Notes: generated by a model from the sequence alone, not told the origin. A stretch of DNA of 64,000 nucleotides from Pseudoalteromonas piscicida (GCF_000238315.3 NZ_CP011924.1:3990001-4054000); one strand, 5' to 3'; numbered from the stretch's first letter, positions 18,216 to 27,185 are shown. Numbers and translations are program-made.

Positions 18216-20647
18216 TGATAAACACACAAGATAACAAACAGACTCAGCTATCCAAGCCGCAACAGCAACAACTACTGAATGCTGAAACACGTATTGCGCC
18301 AACTTGGCCGCTCGATCAATTGATCGCAGTGAATCCGTTTTGGGGGATGCGCGATCTGCCTTTTGATGCTGTGGTCAATAAAATGAGTGCGTTGGCACAG
18401 GTTAGAATGCTGATGCCCGTGGCATTTTATCTTGAACAATGGCAGCAAGAGGCGATTTCAGAGCAAGCGTTGCAGCAATCTGCGGTACATTACGGGGTGG
18501 ATCGCAGCACCAATGCGCTACTTAATTGGCTCAAAAAAAGTCACTGTGGCGAGTTGCCACATTGGCATACATTAGCGGACTTGCTTGACCGTTATCGCTC
18601 TGAGCATAAGATGCCTTGGCAAGAGGAGATCAGTCACCAAATCAGCCAATTTTGCGCCGCGCATTATCAGCAGGTACAGCCTATTCTCAAACAAACCCAA
18701 GGTGAAGAGAGACTCTGTTTGTATCGTCACTGGCATGAAACCGTATCACGAGATTTGGGGATAAGCATCGTCATGGGGGAATCGGGCTTAGTGGATTACT
18801 TTAAGGCTTTGCCAACGTCTCCTGAGTCTTTAATTGCACTCGCTGTTGACACCTTAGGGATTGGTTTTAATGAGCTGAGTGATTATGCGCACATGCTACT
18901 GTTGGATATTAATGGCTGGGCATCTTGGGCGGCTTATGAACGCTGGCAAGCGGATCTTGCTCAGCATCCGGATTCCGATATGCGTGCGCTATTGGCCATT
19001 CGAATGGCGTGGGAGCTGGTGATTTGGCGTTATGTGAGTGAGTGCCACCCAACGACCTTTACCCGTATTCAATACCATTGGAACAAGCAAAAGTTGCAAC
19101 TTGCTGAGATTGTGCTTGAACATAAAAAGGCATTGTTGCCGCGCTTGGTATTTCAGCGGGCACTCGAGCTCAGTTATCAAGCCACTTTAGTGGGGCAGCT
19201 AAAGACTCAACAGGTAAAATCTGAGGGGGCTCGTGAGCAAGCCACACCGACCTTACAAGCGGCTTTTTGTATTGATGTGCGCTCAGAGGTGATCCGCCGT
19301 GCGTTAGAAACTCAAAACGCAGGTATTCAAACCATAGGCTATGCTGGATTTTTTGGCCTACCGATTGATTATCATGCGACTAACTGCCGTTTTAGTCGGC
19401 CACAGTTACCCGGATTATTAAAAGCACCAATCACCGTAATACAAACGCCCGCACCCCAGCACCTTGCCACAAAACGCCAGCAAGCAGGCCGTTGGCATAG
19501 TTGGTCTCATTCTGCGGCAGCTTCATTTTCGATGGTGGAGTCGATGGGGATGAGTTACTTTTATCAGTTATTTAGCAAAGTGTTTTCATTGCAAAAAACT
19601 CGGCACCCCGTCGATAGCCATATTGATTCAAGGAAGTGGCAGTTAAAACAAGGCGAGCAAGAAGTTACTGTTTTGGAGCAAGCTAAACTCGCAGCTGGCA
19701 TATTAAAAGGAATGGGACTGACTGAATTTGCTGATACAGTCCTATTGGTTGGCCACGGAGCGCATACCACCAATAATTTACATGAAGCCGGGCTGCAATG
19801 TGGTGCATGTGGCGGCCAGTCGGGGGAAGTAAATGTTAAAGTACTCGCGCAACTTCTTAATGACCAAGCTGTACGCGCAGAATTAATTGCGCAGGGCACC
19901 ACTATTCCATCGCAAACACGGTTTGTTGCAGCGCTACATAATACCACCACTGAAACAATAATCCTCTATGGTGATGTAGATATAGAGATAACCCGCTGGT
20001 TAAAGCAAGCAGCGCATCTGGCTCGAGTAGAGCGCGCCCATACGCTTGCGATAACTGGTAAAGCGTTATCCGAACAGCAATTAGAGCAGCGATTTATAGC
20101 CCGTACTAAAGATTGGTCTCAAGTTAGGCCGGAATGGGGCCTTGCCAACAATGCGGCATTTGTGGTTGCGCCGAGACAAGTTACGCAGGGGATTGACCTG
20201 CAAGGTCGAGTCTTTTTGCACGAATACAGCGCCGAGCAAGATCAAGACTTTAGCCAGTTAACTGCTATTTTAACCGCCCCTATGCTCGTCACTAACTGGA
20301 TCAATATGCAATATAACGCTTCGGTAACCGATACCCACAAATACGGCAGTGGTAACAAGGTGTTGCATAATGTCGTGGGGGGCAGAATTGGAGTGTTTGA
20401 AGGCAATGGCGGAGATTTGCGAATTGGTCTGCCAATGCAATCCGTTCACAACGGTGACAAATGGATGCATACCCCACAACATTTGAGCGTAATTGTACAA
20501 GCACCAACCGAAGCACTAGAGCGAATCATGACAGCACACCCAGTTGTAAAACAATTGGTAGAAAACGAGTGGCTTTATCTTCTGTCTATTTCGCCTAATT
20601 GTAACGAAGTTAGACGATTTGATAATAGTAAGTGGGAACTTCTTTGA
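18215..20647 (+). CDS. dabA: Inorganic-carbon transporter subunit DabA (DUF2309)
   Basis: 810-aa cytoplasmic or membrane-associated subunit that resembles a beta-carbonic anhydrase active site. The zinc-site residues expected in DabA are visible: C352 and D354 in FCIDVRSE, H514 in GHGAHTTNN, and C529 in CGACGG. DabA with DabB concentrates bicarbonate in the cell; in heterotrophs the supply serves carboxylations at ambient CO2. It follows dabB with overlapping stop and start. The length fits the family. Confidence 0.93.
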   Translation: MINTQDNKQTQLSKPQQQQLLNAETRIAPTWPLDQLIAVNPFWGMRDLPFDAVVNKMSALAQVRMLMPVAFYLEQWQQEAISEQALQQSAVHYGVDRSTNALLNWLKKSHCGELPHWHTLADLLDRYRSEHKMPWQEEISHQISQFCAAHYQQVQPILKQTQGEERLCLYRHWHETVSRDLGISIVMGESGLVDYFKALPTSPESLIALAVDTLGIGFNELSDYAHMLLLDINGWASWAAYERWQADLAQHPDSDMRALLAIRMAWELVIWRYVSECHPTTFTRIQYHWNKQKLQLAEIVLEHKKALLPRLVFQRALELSYQATLVGQLKTQQVKSEGAREQATPTLQAAFCIDVRSEVIRRALETQNAGIQTIGYAGFFGLPIDYHATNCRFSRPQLPGLLKAPITVIQTPAPQHLATKRQQAGRWHSWSHSAAASFSMVESMGMSYFYQLFSKVFSLQKTRHPVDSHIDSRKWQLKQGEQEVTVLEQAKLAAGILKGMGLTEFADTVLLVGHGAHTTNNLHEAGLQCGACGGQSGEVNVKVLAQLLNDQAVRAELIAQGTTIPSQTRFVAALHNTTTETIILYGDVDIEITRWLKQAAHLARVERAHTLAITGKALSEQQLEQRFIARTKDWSQVRPEWGLANNAAFVVAPRQVTQGIDLQGRVFLHEYSAEQDQDFSQLTAILTAPMLVTNWINMQYNASVTDTHKYGSGNKVLHNVVGGRIGVFEGNGGDLRIGLPMQSVHNGDKWMHTPQHLSVIVQAPTEALERIMTAHPVVKQLVENEWLYLLSISPNCNEVRRFDNSKWELL

Positions 20648-20784
20648 ATTCAAACGAAACTCGTTGCAACTTAACAAGTTATTGTGCAGAGTATTGCAGA
20701 AATTGAAAGGTGTGGCTGGACGCTGCGTAAACTAGACGACCTCCTAGCCACCGACATTGGACTGTTTATACAAGGAGGCTGCTA

Positions 20785-22668
20785 GTGGCTTTTGATTATG
20801 GCTCTATTGATTTAGGGCTTAAAAACCCATTTAAAACGGAAGGTAAAATCACTGCTATTCGTGGTGCAATACAAACTATTGCTGGAATTGCATTACTGGT
20901 GATTGCCGCCAGCTCCGTTAAGAGCGATGCGGGTATGGGTTGGATCATCATGCTATTTGGCATGTTGATTTTAGGTCTTGGGAGCACCTCTCTTGCAAAA
21001 GGAATATATGCAACGCTGCGTTTTTTTGTGGGTCGTAACCATCCTACCTCTTTAGCTTATAACTTCAGTAAATCAGAAACTTCAACCGCCCAGCAAGAAA
21101 AGGCTGATGTGGCTTACCGTGCTAAAACACTAGAAGAAATGTTGATTGGCCGAAAGAACAGCACGTTTGTAGAGCCGAAAGGGTTCTTATCGCGTTTACT
21201 TCACAGCATTGCACCTAAATTACTCTTTCTCCCTTACCCTATCAGAAATATGAGCCAACGCTTATTTGGTGCATGGGTGAGTACATTAACCGCACTTGTG
21301 CTTTATGGTGTGGTGGCGTTTGTATCGCTTTCTGGCTTTGCCGGTGATGCTGGGGAGCTGACTTTCCCAATCTATAGCACCTTACTGATGATATATATTT
21401 TGTCATGTTGGTATAGCGCGGCTAAACCGATTTCACGCAAAGCGGAACATGCCATTGAATCTTTGGGGAGTGCGACCCTCACTAAAGTGATTTCGCTCTC
21501 TTTTGTGCTACCAATCCTGATTGGTTTAACTTTGTCTTACATCATGGATGAAGGAAAGTTAAGCAAAGCCGATATTGAGCTCTTTTTTGCGCCTTTGCCT
21601 AGTCTTCATACTTGGGCTTATCTCACGGGCGTTATCCTGCTTGCACTTGGCTGTAGCGCGATTATTGCTGTTATGCTTAAAGCGCGTTTAGACAAAGTAA
21701 ACCCAGTGGTTGAAGTGTCTGAGTTAAGAGAAAACTGGCAAGAATCAGTACATCCAAACGAGATATTTATTAACCTCGACAACTTGGTGATGGCTAATCG
21801 CCGTTATAAAGAAGTACCAAACCGGGTTTATCGTGAGCTAGATCCCAGCTTACAAGAACAAGTTGATGGTAAAGGTGGCTTTAAAGGCGAAATGATCCAA
21901 GAAGTACAACCTAAAGTTCTACCCCTAGATTTAGGTAAATCATTTGAACGCTTTAGGTTTTTATCTTTACTTGGTGGTAACTTATTGCTGCTGGTGACCC
22001 TTGGATTAAGCGTCTTTTTTGCTTATGCCGTAGTAGATATTTACCACTATGTAACGAGCGCCAATATCAGTAATTTTTCTAGTGCCTTCAGCGAAGAAAA
22101 CATCGCATCGTTCAGCGCTGTTGTGATGGTAGCCGTGCATTTACTGCTAAGTGGCTTATTGATTAAATCGTTTGCGTCAATGCTAACCAATGCTGCACAC
22201 GTATTCTATGCCGAGATGCAGTTTGAATCTCTGCTGGTTTATTTTAAGTGTGAAGGGACATTTACTGAGTCTAAAATATCAACAGGTACTGGCATTCACG
22301 ATTCCACGCGCTCTGAAAATACGCTTGTACGCAGCAGTATTACCCCTTGGGTAGTGGTGTCGAGAATAGTATCAACGACCTTCGCTGCCACGGGCATGAA
22401 AAACCTAGAGCACCCAAGACATATTTTAGAAATGCATAAAGACGATGCACAGCTAAGCGACATCCGTAAAGATGTGATTAGCTTCTTAAAAGACCGAGAA
22501 TCCATCGCCGCAATTACCAGCGAGCGTGATTTAGGCAATGCCTCACAAGTGTACCAACTCAATCAGCAAACGAGAGCGGTGGATCAAAACCACCAACTGC
22601 GTGCAAGTAGTGATGAAGCCGGTGCTTATCTACGCCGAGAAGAAGCACTCGAAAATAAAGAAGAGTAA
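20785..22668 (+). CDS. Large multi-pass membrane protein, unknown function
   Basis: 627 aa with about eight hydrophobic segments (roughly 27-75 as two, 165-225 as two, 235-300 as two, 390-420, 435-460) and a charged cytoplasmic C-terminus. The start is GTG at 20785 with an excellent ribosome site (AAGGAGG, 6 bp spacing). No family is recognised; a role in trafficking or as part of a secretion or conjugation apparatus cannot be supported. It is the last chromosomal gene before the island and ends in a terminator. Confidence 0.8.
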   Translation: MAFDYGSIDLGLKNPFKTEGKITAIRGAIQTIAGIALLVIAASSVKSDAGMGWIIMLFGMLILGLGSTSLAKGIYATLRFFVGRNHPTSLAYNFSKSETSTAQQEKADVAYRAKTLEEMLIGRKNSTFVEPKGFLSRLLHSIAPKLLFLPYPIRNMSQRLFGAWVSTLTALVLYGVVAFVSLSGFAGDAGELTFPIYSTLLMIYILSCWYSAAKPISRKAEHAIESLGSATLTKVISLSFVLPILIGLTLSYIMDEGKLSKADIELFFAPLPSLHTWAYLTGVILLALGCSAIIAVMLKARLDKVNPVVEVSELRENWQESVHPNEIFINLDNLVMANRRYKEVPNRVYRELDPSLQEQVDGKGGFKGEMIQEVQPKVLPLDLGKSFERFRFLSLLGGNLLLLVTLGLSVFFAYAVVDIYHYVTSANISNFSSAFSEENIASFSAVVMVAVHLLLSGLLIKSFASMLTNAAHVFYAEMQFESLLVYFKCEGTFTESKISTGTGIHDSTRSENTLVRSSITPWVVVSRIVSTTFAATGMKNLEHPRHILEMHKDDAQLSDIRKDVISFLKDRESIAAITSERDLGNASQVYQLNQQTRAVDQNHQLRASSDEAGAYLRREEALENKEE

Positions 22669-22676
22669 AAGACAAG

Positions 22677-22700
22677 TGCCACTCGAGGGTGGCAATTTTG
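22677..22700 (+). terminator. Terminator before the island
   Basis: Stem TGCCAC / GTGGCA with a 6-nt loop, followed by ATTTTG, 9 bp after the preceding stop. Confidence 0.65.
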
Positions 22701-22716
22701 TTGAAGCTAGTGAGCT

Positions 22717-22737
22717 TTATTCAATATTCTGGATCTG
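22717..22737. repeat. attL: left attachment site
   Basis: 21-bp copy of the yicC 3' end (begins TTATTCAATATT, ends GGATCTG), identical to 50005-50025 and in the same orientation. Identity breaks at the next base (C against T) and resumes for three bases. Confidence 0.92.
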
Positions 22738-22811
22738 CTCGTGGAGTAGAAAGTATGTTCTATTAGAAATCAATTGCTTAGGTTGATTTTTTGCCGTGAT
22801 TCAATGTTCAC

Positions 22812-22834
22812 ACTTACCAGTTCACTCACCATTT
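22812..22834 (+). repeat. Candidate integrase arm-type sites, left end
   Basis: Two adjacent 11-bp units, ACTTACCAGTT and ACTCACCATTT, separated by one base, 75 bp inside attL. The block matches 49880-49902 at 20 of 23 positions in the same orientation, as expected for arm sites bound by the integrase N-terminal domain. Confidence 0.6.
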
Positions 22835-22907
22835 GGCAAAAGCGAAACAATACCAGCTTAGAGCACCATTCAGGCACAATCATACAGCAAGACTTGCCTT
22901 TATTCCG

Positions 22908-23141
22908 TTACTTCTGCATCCAAGCAAGAAGATCTGATAAGAGCCATACGGTACTACCGCCAATCCTTTTCCTTTGTGGCACTTGTCCGCTTTTCTCCAA
23001 TCGCCACCAGGTTGTTCTGCTGATCGCTGTGATGCGCTCTCGCTCGTTCTCCTTTACAAAGCGCTCAGATTCACGATAAGCATAAAGAAGAGCTCCACGC
23101 TCGTCTGTAGGTGGAGGAGAGTATCTGCTAGCTTGCCTCAT
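22908..23141 (-). CDS. AlpA-family DNA-binding regulator
   Basis: 77-aa AlpA-type protein: an N-terminal proline-rich tail, then a MerR-like winged helix with ISRTTWWRLEKSGQVPQRKRIGG and a closing WLLSDLLAWMQK. Such proteins next to att sites act as excisionases or regulators of them. The start overlaps the preceding excisionase-like gene by 14 bp, so the two are co-transcribed from the promoter bearing activator motif copy A. Its place 170 bp inside attL fits a recombination-directionality role. Confidence 0.8.
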   Translation of the reverse strand: MRQASRYSPPPTDERGALLYAYRESERFVKENERERITAISRTTWWRLEKSGQVPQRKRIGGSTVWLLSDLLAWMQK

Positions 23142-23376
23142 AGAGCTCTCCTTGCTTGTTTCTCAGTAACCATTGGTCTATTTCTGTGCGCTTGAAGTAA
23201 AGGCGTTTTCCCATTGGTTTGAAAAAAGGGATCAGTTTTCTATGGGTTAGCTTGTAGAGATATGATACGGAAAGCCCGGTGTATTGGGCGCACTCGTTTA
23301 CAGTCATGACTTCTTTTGTCATGGCTTTTAATGAGCGAATGTTATCAAACATTTCAGCAAGTTGATTGTCAGTCAT
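23128..23376 (-). CDS. Excisionase-like helix-turn-helix protein
   Basis: 82 aa with an HTH_17/excisionase DNA-binding domain: TVNECAQYTGLSVSYLYKLT (about 25-44), then RLYFKRTEIDQWLLRN. First gene of a two-gene unit at the left end of the island, with a good ribosome site (AAGGAAAG). The GGGCAG of activator motif A lies 76 bp upstream of its ATG, so it belongs to the island regulon. With the AlpA-like protein it probably directs excision. Confidence 0.8.
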   Translation of the reverse strand: MTDNQLAEMFDNIRSLKAMTKEVMTVNECAQYTGLSVSYLYKLTHRKLIPFFKPMGKRLYFKRTEIDQWLLRNKQGELYEAS

Positions 23377-23436
23377 TTTCTTTCCTTATGCTTACTTTAC
23401 TTGCTGTTATTTTCCCACTTGTTCCTCTGATATATT

Positions 23437-23463
23437 GGCTCTCAAACTGCCCAATACGGACAC
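23437..23463 (-). promoter_or_regulatory. Island activator motif, copy A (excisionase promoter)
   Basis: Minus-strand TGTCCGTATTGGGCAG followed by TTTGAGAGCC. It has one base fewer than the other copies between TTTG and GCC. An ATATCA -10-like element follows. GGGCAG starts 76 bp before the excisionase-like ATG. Confidence 0.75.
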
Positions 23464-23491
23464 ATGGAGCGTTATTTCGGTTAAATAGAGC

Positions 23492-23590
23492 TCAATGCTT
23501 ATCCTGCTTGCTGTAAAGGTACAGGCTTCCTATCGTGACTACTGTGAAGAAGGCAAACAATCCCAATAGTCCCCATATCAACGGCGTCAT
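23492..23590 (-). CDS. 32-aa single-helix membrane peptide
   Basis: ATG at 23590 to TGA at 23492. Almost the whole peptide is one hydrophobic helix (LIWGLLGLFAFFTVVTIG) with a charged tail (YSKQDKH). A GAGAGA element precedes the start. It lies just upstream of activator motif A, on the same strand. Small one-helix peptides can be type I toxins or membrane regulators; nothing here decides which. Confidence 0.45.
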   Translation of the reverse strand: MTPLIWGLLGLFAFFTVVTIGSLYLYSKQDKH

Positions 23591-23655
23591 AGATAATCTC
23601 TCTCATTATTTAACATCTATAGTTTATAATAGCTTGTAGTTAGAAGGAGGGCATT

Positions 23656-23796
23656 ATGGCAAGAACGTTAGATGAAATCATCGAGCAAGAAAAACCGGAA
23701 GTTGTTCTACAAGCCAACGAAAAAAAAGAAAAAATTTTAAAAGTTATTGATAAGGAAGCTGAAGAGTCAGCCGCAGGTGAGCAATCTGGCGGCTGA
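23656..23796 (+). CDS. Small protein resembling the N-terminus of an XRE-type antitoxin
   Basis: 46 aa, ATG at 23656 with a near-perfect ribosome site (AGAAGGAGG, 5 bp spacing). The start MARTLDEIIEQEKPEVV resembles the N-terminal segment I recall from HigA-like/XRE antitoxins, but the ORF stops before any helix-turn-helix. It could be a truncated antitoxin remnant or a complete small acidic, helical protein. No toxin gene is adjacent. Confidence 0.5.
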   Translation: MARTLDEIIEQEKPEVVLQANEKKEKILKVIDKEAEESAAGEQSGG

Positions 23797-23814
23797 CAAT
23801 GAAGTAGGCAAATA

Positions 23815-23834
23815 AACTTTCACATGTGAAAGTT
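23815..23834. repeat. 20-bp perfect palindrome, copy 1
   Basis: AACTTTCACATGTGAAAGTT, located 11 bp after the usher stop codon. It is identical to copies at 25901-25920 and 28094-28113. Confidence 0.9.
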
Positions 23835-23845
23835 CTTGGCTAGTT

Positions 23846-25930
23846 TTACTCTGGTTGTTCAACAACTTTGACCTTGCGCCCAGATGGAGCATAAAACAGA
23901 TACCATCCCCCAAATTCAGTAGTTTGTTCCGCCAGAACATCTTCCGTTTCTGTGTCAATTAGAGCCACTCTAATTCCATCTCGTTCAAGCTGGCCTTCAA
24001 CTTCTCTAATTTCAGTTAACGGTAAACGCAACCTATTTACTCCGCCTCTAATCAATCTTGTTGATTCAACAGCTTTGTAACGAGGGGACAAGTTGAAGCC
24101 GCTACCTACCTGAATGGTGTAACTTTGATAGGGGGTGAGTGAACCAATGATGGCTGGTGTTACTACTTCCCGCCCAGCGACAGTTGCTTTAATGCCTTCA
24201 ACTTCTGGCTCAGATGGTTCACAGATGCTGTTAAGGTTTAAATCTTCACAGGTTGATAACTCCAACTGAGCTTGATTTCGCTGAGGAGTTCTTGAGAATC
24301 CCGTGCGGCCAAAGCTACCACTGACTGATAAAGTAATGTTGTTACCCCCACCAGACGAATGATTGAACGAAGCTGACACAGTTGCAAATTTCCAGTTCCA
24401 AAGATCAGCACGCAAGCTTTGTTGCTGGCCTTCCCATCCATGACCAAAATTGCTCGCCGTGTAGCGGTAGGTGAGGCGCCCCAAGCTGAATCGTTTTGAT
24501 ATCTCTCCACTGAAACGTTCTATATCTCTAATACCATTAGTATCTTTACTTTCGTGCTCATAAGACGCCAAAACTTGCCAAGCCGCCTTCATGCTAGCAA
24601 GCATCCGCCCTCCAAAGATGTTGGATCTGACACCATTGGCTAAACGACTCGAATAGTATGGAGATAAAGAAATTGATGTATTCAGTGTCTCAAGGCGCGT
24701 GCTATGATACGTGCGTAGCGTCGTTTCCTGAGTTTCATAGCCGCCGTGCGTGCGGGAAGAATACTGAATAGTTGGTTGGAACAAAGAACGTGATGAAACA
24801 CTAACAGAGTGTAATTGATAGTTGTCTAAATCACTTAATTTCCCAAAGATCGCAAGATTGTCATCCTGCCAAGAACCGCTCAGAGCGTATCCACTACTGC
24901 CATACCAAGCAGGCTCAAATGAAAAGTCATCTCTTGAGTATAAAGCGGAAAAATACTGTCTTTCCTGCTCATCCTGACCAGCGAAAAGTGACAATTCATT
25001 GGTCATCCCGTAGCTCAAGTGTCCAATTAACTTGCTTTCATCAGTGGTTGGAGATTTGCCTACAGCTACTTGGTAGTTTAGGCCTCCAACTGGCGCAAGC
25101 CGCCCCGAAATGGCTCTCTCGATTGTTTTAGTGTCTGTTCTGCCGTCAGGTAAAACTGCATAAAATTTATATTGATTATTACTGTAATTCAGCTCAATTT
25201 TGTAAGAGAACGGCTCGCTATCCAGAACCAGAGATTGTAAATAGGTTCCGTCACGGTAAACATCTACCCGTGTTCCAACAGGCCAATAAAGCTCAATTTG
25301 GTCATTAGAAAATAATCCAGTGGCAAGGCTACTTTCATTCGTGAGTGAGAAACCATCCAGCCCGTAACGCTGAACACGACCGACTTCAATGTCTGTGACG
25401 TTGCTGTTCTCCTCGTCGTGCCACTGGCTGGAGAAATATGATTCTTGCCCTCCTAACCCTGCTCTAACATCAACATCGAGATCTGCGACGCGGCCTGTTC
25501 CCGTGATGCTCCCCGAAATATCACCTTTGCTTTGATAGGTGAGAAAGTAGTCAAAGGATTTTACATCCAGATTAGATGCATTTGGCTCAATTGTAGCATC
25601 TGGTTTGACCTTTCTGGCTTTGGCTACGTTGTTACGTGGGTAAAAGTAGATGGTTTGTTCTGACCAAACAATTTTGGCATGACCAATGTTGTTTAGCCTT
25701 TCCAAGGGAAGTGATGCTGTTGTGTTTACACCAGCAGCTTGCCATAGCCCTGGCTCAGCCGTGGTGCTATCTACTTCACGAGAAACAAGGTAATCCCCCT
25801 TGTTTTGTCCGTTCACGACAAACTTCATCAGGTAGTCATCCGCACGAGTTGGTGAAGCTGTGAGTGTGAAAGCTGCGGCCAACAAGACCGTGGGCACAAA
25901 AACTTTCACATGTGAAAGTTTTTTCTTCAT
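23846..25930 (-). CDS. Outer-membrane usher-like protein
   Basis: 694-aa secreted protein. The signal peptide (~1-30, ending near ASPTRA) is followed by an N-terminal domain (~30-130), then a long beta-strand-rich region typical of fimbrial ushers, with YWPVGTRVDVYRDGTYLQS (plug/strand boundary, ~220-240) and a CEDLNLNSICEPSEPEVEGI segment (~590). It lacks the second C-terminal domain of classical FimD (~830 aa), so it is a short form. The start overlaps the chaperone stop (ATGA) and has a GGGAGG ribosome site. Codons 3-9 are written on a copy of the 20-bp palindrome. Last gene of a pilin-chaperone-usher operon. Confidence 0.78.
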   Translation of the reverse strand: MKKKLSHVKVFVPTVLLAAAFTLTASPTRADDYLMKFVVNGQNKGDYLVSREVDSTTAEPGLWQAAGVNTTASLPLERLNNIGHAKIVWSEQTIYFYPRNNVAKARKVKPDATIEPNASNLDVKSFDYFLTYQSKGDISGSITGTGRVADLDVDVRAGLGGQESYFSSQWHDEENSNVTDIEVGRVQRYGLDGFSLTNESSLATGLFSNDQIELYWPVGTRVDVYRDGTYLQSLVLDSEPFSYKIELNYSNNQYKFYAVLPDGRTDTKTIERAISGRLAPVGGLNYQVAVGKSPTTDESKLIGHLSYGMTNELSLFAGQDEQERQYFSALYSRDDFSFEPAWYGSSGYALSGSWQDDNLAIFGKLSDLDNYQLHSVSVSSRSLFQPTIQYSSRTHGGYETQETTLRTYHSTRLETLNTSISLSPYYSSRLANGVRSNIFGGRMLASMKAAWQVLASYEHESKDTNGIRDIERFSGEISKRFSLGRLTYRYTASNFGHGWEGQQQSLRADLWNWKFATVSASFNHSSGGGNNITLSVSGSFGRTGFSRTPQRNQAQLELSTCEDLNLNSICEPSEPEVEGIKATVAGREVVTPAIIGSLTPYQSYTIQVGSGFNLSPRYKAVESTRLIRGGVNRLRLPLTEIREVEGQLERDGIRVALIDTETEDVLAEQTTEFGGWYLFYAPSGRKVKVVEQPE
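25898..25923. repeat. 20-bp palindrome, copy 2 (26-bp with flanks)
   Basis: Perfect palindrome with core AACTTTCACATGTGAAAGTT at 25901-25920, extended by AAA/TTT on each side, inside codons 3-11 of the usher gene. Confidence 0.9.
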
Positions 25931-26298
25931 CGGGACACCTCCCTAACCGGGAGTCTCAGCGTGATTCTTGAGTGAACACCTTGTTTTTCTTCGCTTTGTA
26001 CGGCATAGGAAAATGCCATCTTTGCATTTTGAGATAAGACTTTCCCATCTCTCTCTCGTGCTTTTACTACTTGCCGCTCTCCTGGCAGCAGTTGGAAGCG
26101 TCGGGGAAATACTTGTACCCCATCTGGTGGGGTGATTTTCACTATTATTGGCGAATTTAGGGTATTTGATACTGGGATTTCAGTCGTTGACTTACGACTG
26201 ATCTCTACGTCATGGGCTTTAAGTTGAAATGCAGTCGCGGGTGCTGATAGAAGAACTGCTAGCGTCACCATCATGATTGAATTAGTAAAGGGCTTCAT
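25927..26298 (-). CDS. Single-domain periplasmic pilus chaperone
   Basis: 123 aa from ATG 26298 (ribosome site GAGG; the open frame extends upstream to 26319). A signal peptide (~1-22, ending ATAF) is followed by one immunoglobulin-like domain. The sequence VFPRRFQLLPGERQVVKARE matches the G1-strand/loop region of PapD-type chaperones. Classical chaperones have two Ig domains and ~230 aa; the second is missing. It overlaps the usher start by 4 bp. Whether one domain suffices for donor-strand complementation is unknown. Confidence 0.72.
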   Translation of the reverse strand: MKPFTNSIMMVTLAVLLSAPATAFQLKAHDVEISRKSTTEIPVSNTLNSPIIVKITPPDGVQVFPRRFQLLPGERQVVKARERDGKVLSQNAKMAFSYAVQSEEKQGVHSRITLRLPVREVSR

Positions 26299-26359
26299 GA
26301 GGACCTCAGTGAATAGCAATGGTCAGGGCCAACGATTTGCTGGCCCTGACACTTTGGAA

Positions 26360-26947
26360 TTATTGGTAATCGACGGTGATATCGACCGTTCCGGAAAAGA
26401 TCCCTTCCTCCCAGGTGCTGAGCTGCATGTATCCGCTGCTTGCTGTTGCTGGTTGGCGGTATGACCACGCGATGTAGAGTTCACCTGACGCAGAAGTAGT
26501 TGCTGCAACTGGTGCCGCGTTTATACCGACGCCTGTACTTGTTTTGGAAATCGCATCTGCGCAGTCAACAGTTGAAGTAGTTAGGTTGATTTTTGGTGTT
26601 CCAGAGAAGCTTAAGGTTGCTCCACCCGGCGCTGTTGGGTTAGATAGGTTGGTTATGGTAATCCCAATCGATTTATCCATATCACCTGTCACTTTTAAGC
26701 AACCGGGCTGTACTGTGTCCTCAGGATTTTGCGCCAAATAGGTCGCCCAACTTTTTAAAGAGAACCCGCCAGTTGGGGCGGCTCCCGGCAAGCGTTCCAA
26801 CGTCATCGTGTACGGCTGAACTTCGACCACAGATAAAGCTGGCGGGGTTGCTGAAATTTGAGAAGTTCCCGTCCCTGTACCTGCATAAGCAGCGGCGGAC
26901 GATAGGGAAATAACTACAGACAGGGCGGTGTATTTAAAAACTTGCAT
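26360..26947 (-). CDS. Pilin-like secreted subunit
   Basis: 195 aa from ATG 26947, chosen for the GGAG site 8 bp before it and the clean signal peptide MQVFKYTALSVVISLSSAAA; the longer frame to 27046 would run through the promoter. The mature protein is Gly/Thr/Ser-rich and beta-strand-like, with two cysteines spaced for a disulfide (GCLKVTG and DCADAI). It ends in VDITVDYQ, a terminal strand like those of fimbrial subunits. It is followed by the chaperone and usher genes. Activator motif B is 88 bp upstream. Confidence 0.65.
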   Translation of the reverse strand: MQVFKYTALSVVISLSSAAAYAGTGTGTSQISATPPALSVVEVQPYTMTLERLPGAAPTGGFSLKSWATYLAQNPEDTVQPGCLKVTGDMDKSIGITITNLSNPTAPGGATLSFSGTPKINLTTSTVDCADAISKTSTGVGINAAPVAATTSASGELYIAWSYRQPATASSGYMQLSTWEEGIFSGTVDITVDYQ

Positions 26948-27018
26948 TTGTTGTATCTCCACTTGAATAAAAATGCGTTTTCGCATGGAGAATTTTGCGG
27001 GTGGGCGGCAGATATTTA

Positions 27019-27047
27019 GGCACGCCAAACTGCCCTTTTGGGACAAA
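27019..27047 (-). promoter_or_regulatory. Island activator motif, copy B (pilus operon promoter)
   Basis: Minus-strand TTTGTCCCAAAAGGGCAG followed by TTTGGCGTGCC, then an ATATCT -10-like element. GGGCAG starts 88 bp before the pilin ATG. Confidence 0.8.
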
Positions 27048-27185
27048 ATGGAAAAAAGATTAGGGTTACGATAATTACAGTAATGGAAATTTGTTCTGAC
27101 GAAACAAACTTAACTGAATGAAATAATTGACCAATTTTGGTTTTGGAGTTGTTGACAACTCCCTTCTTCTTGCTATTATTTAGAT

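Noticed and set aside
23846..26947. Pilus genes as a type IV secretion mating pilus
   Set aside because: The proteins match chaperone-usher logic (Ig-like chaperone, usher barrel), not VirB/Tra pilus parts.
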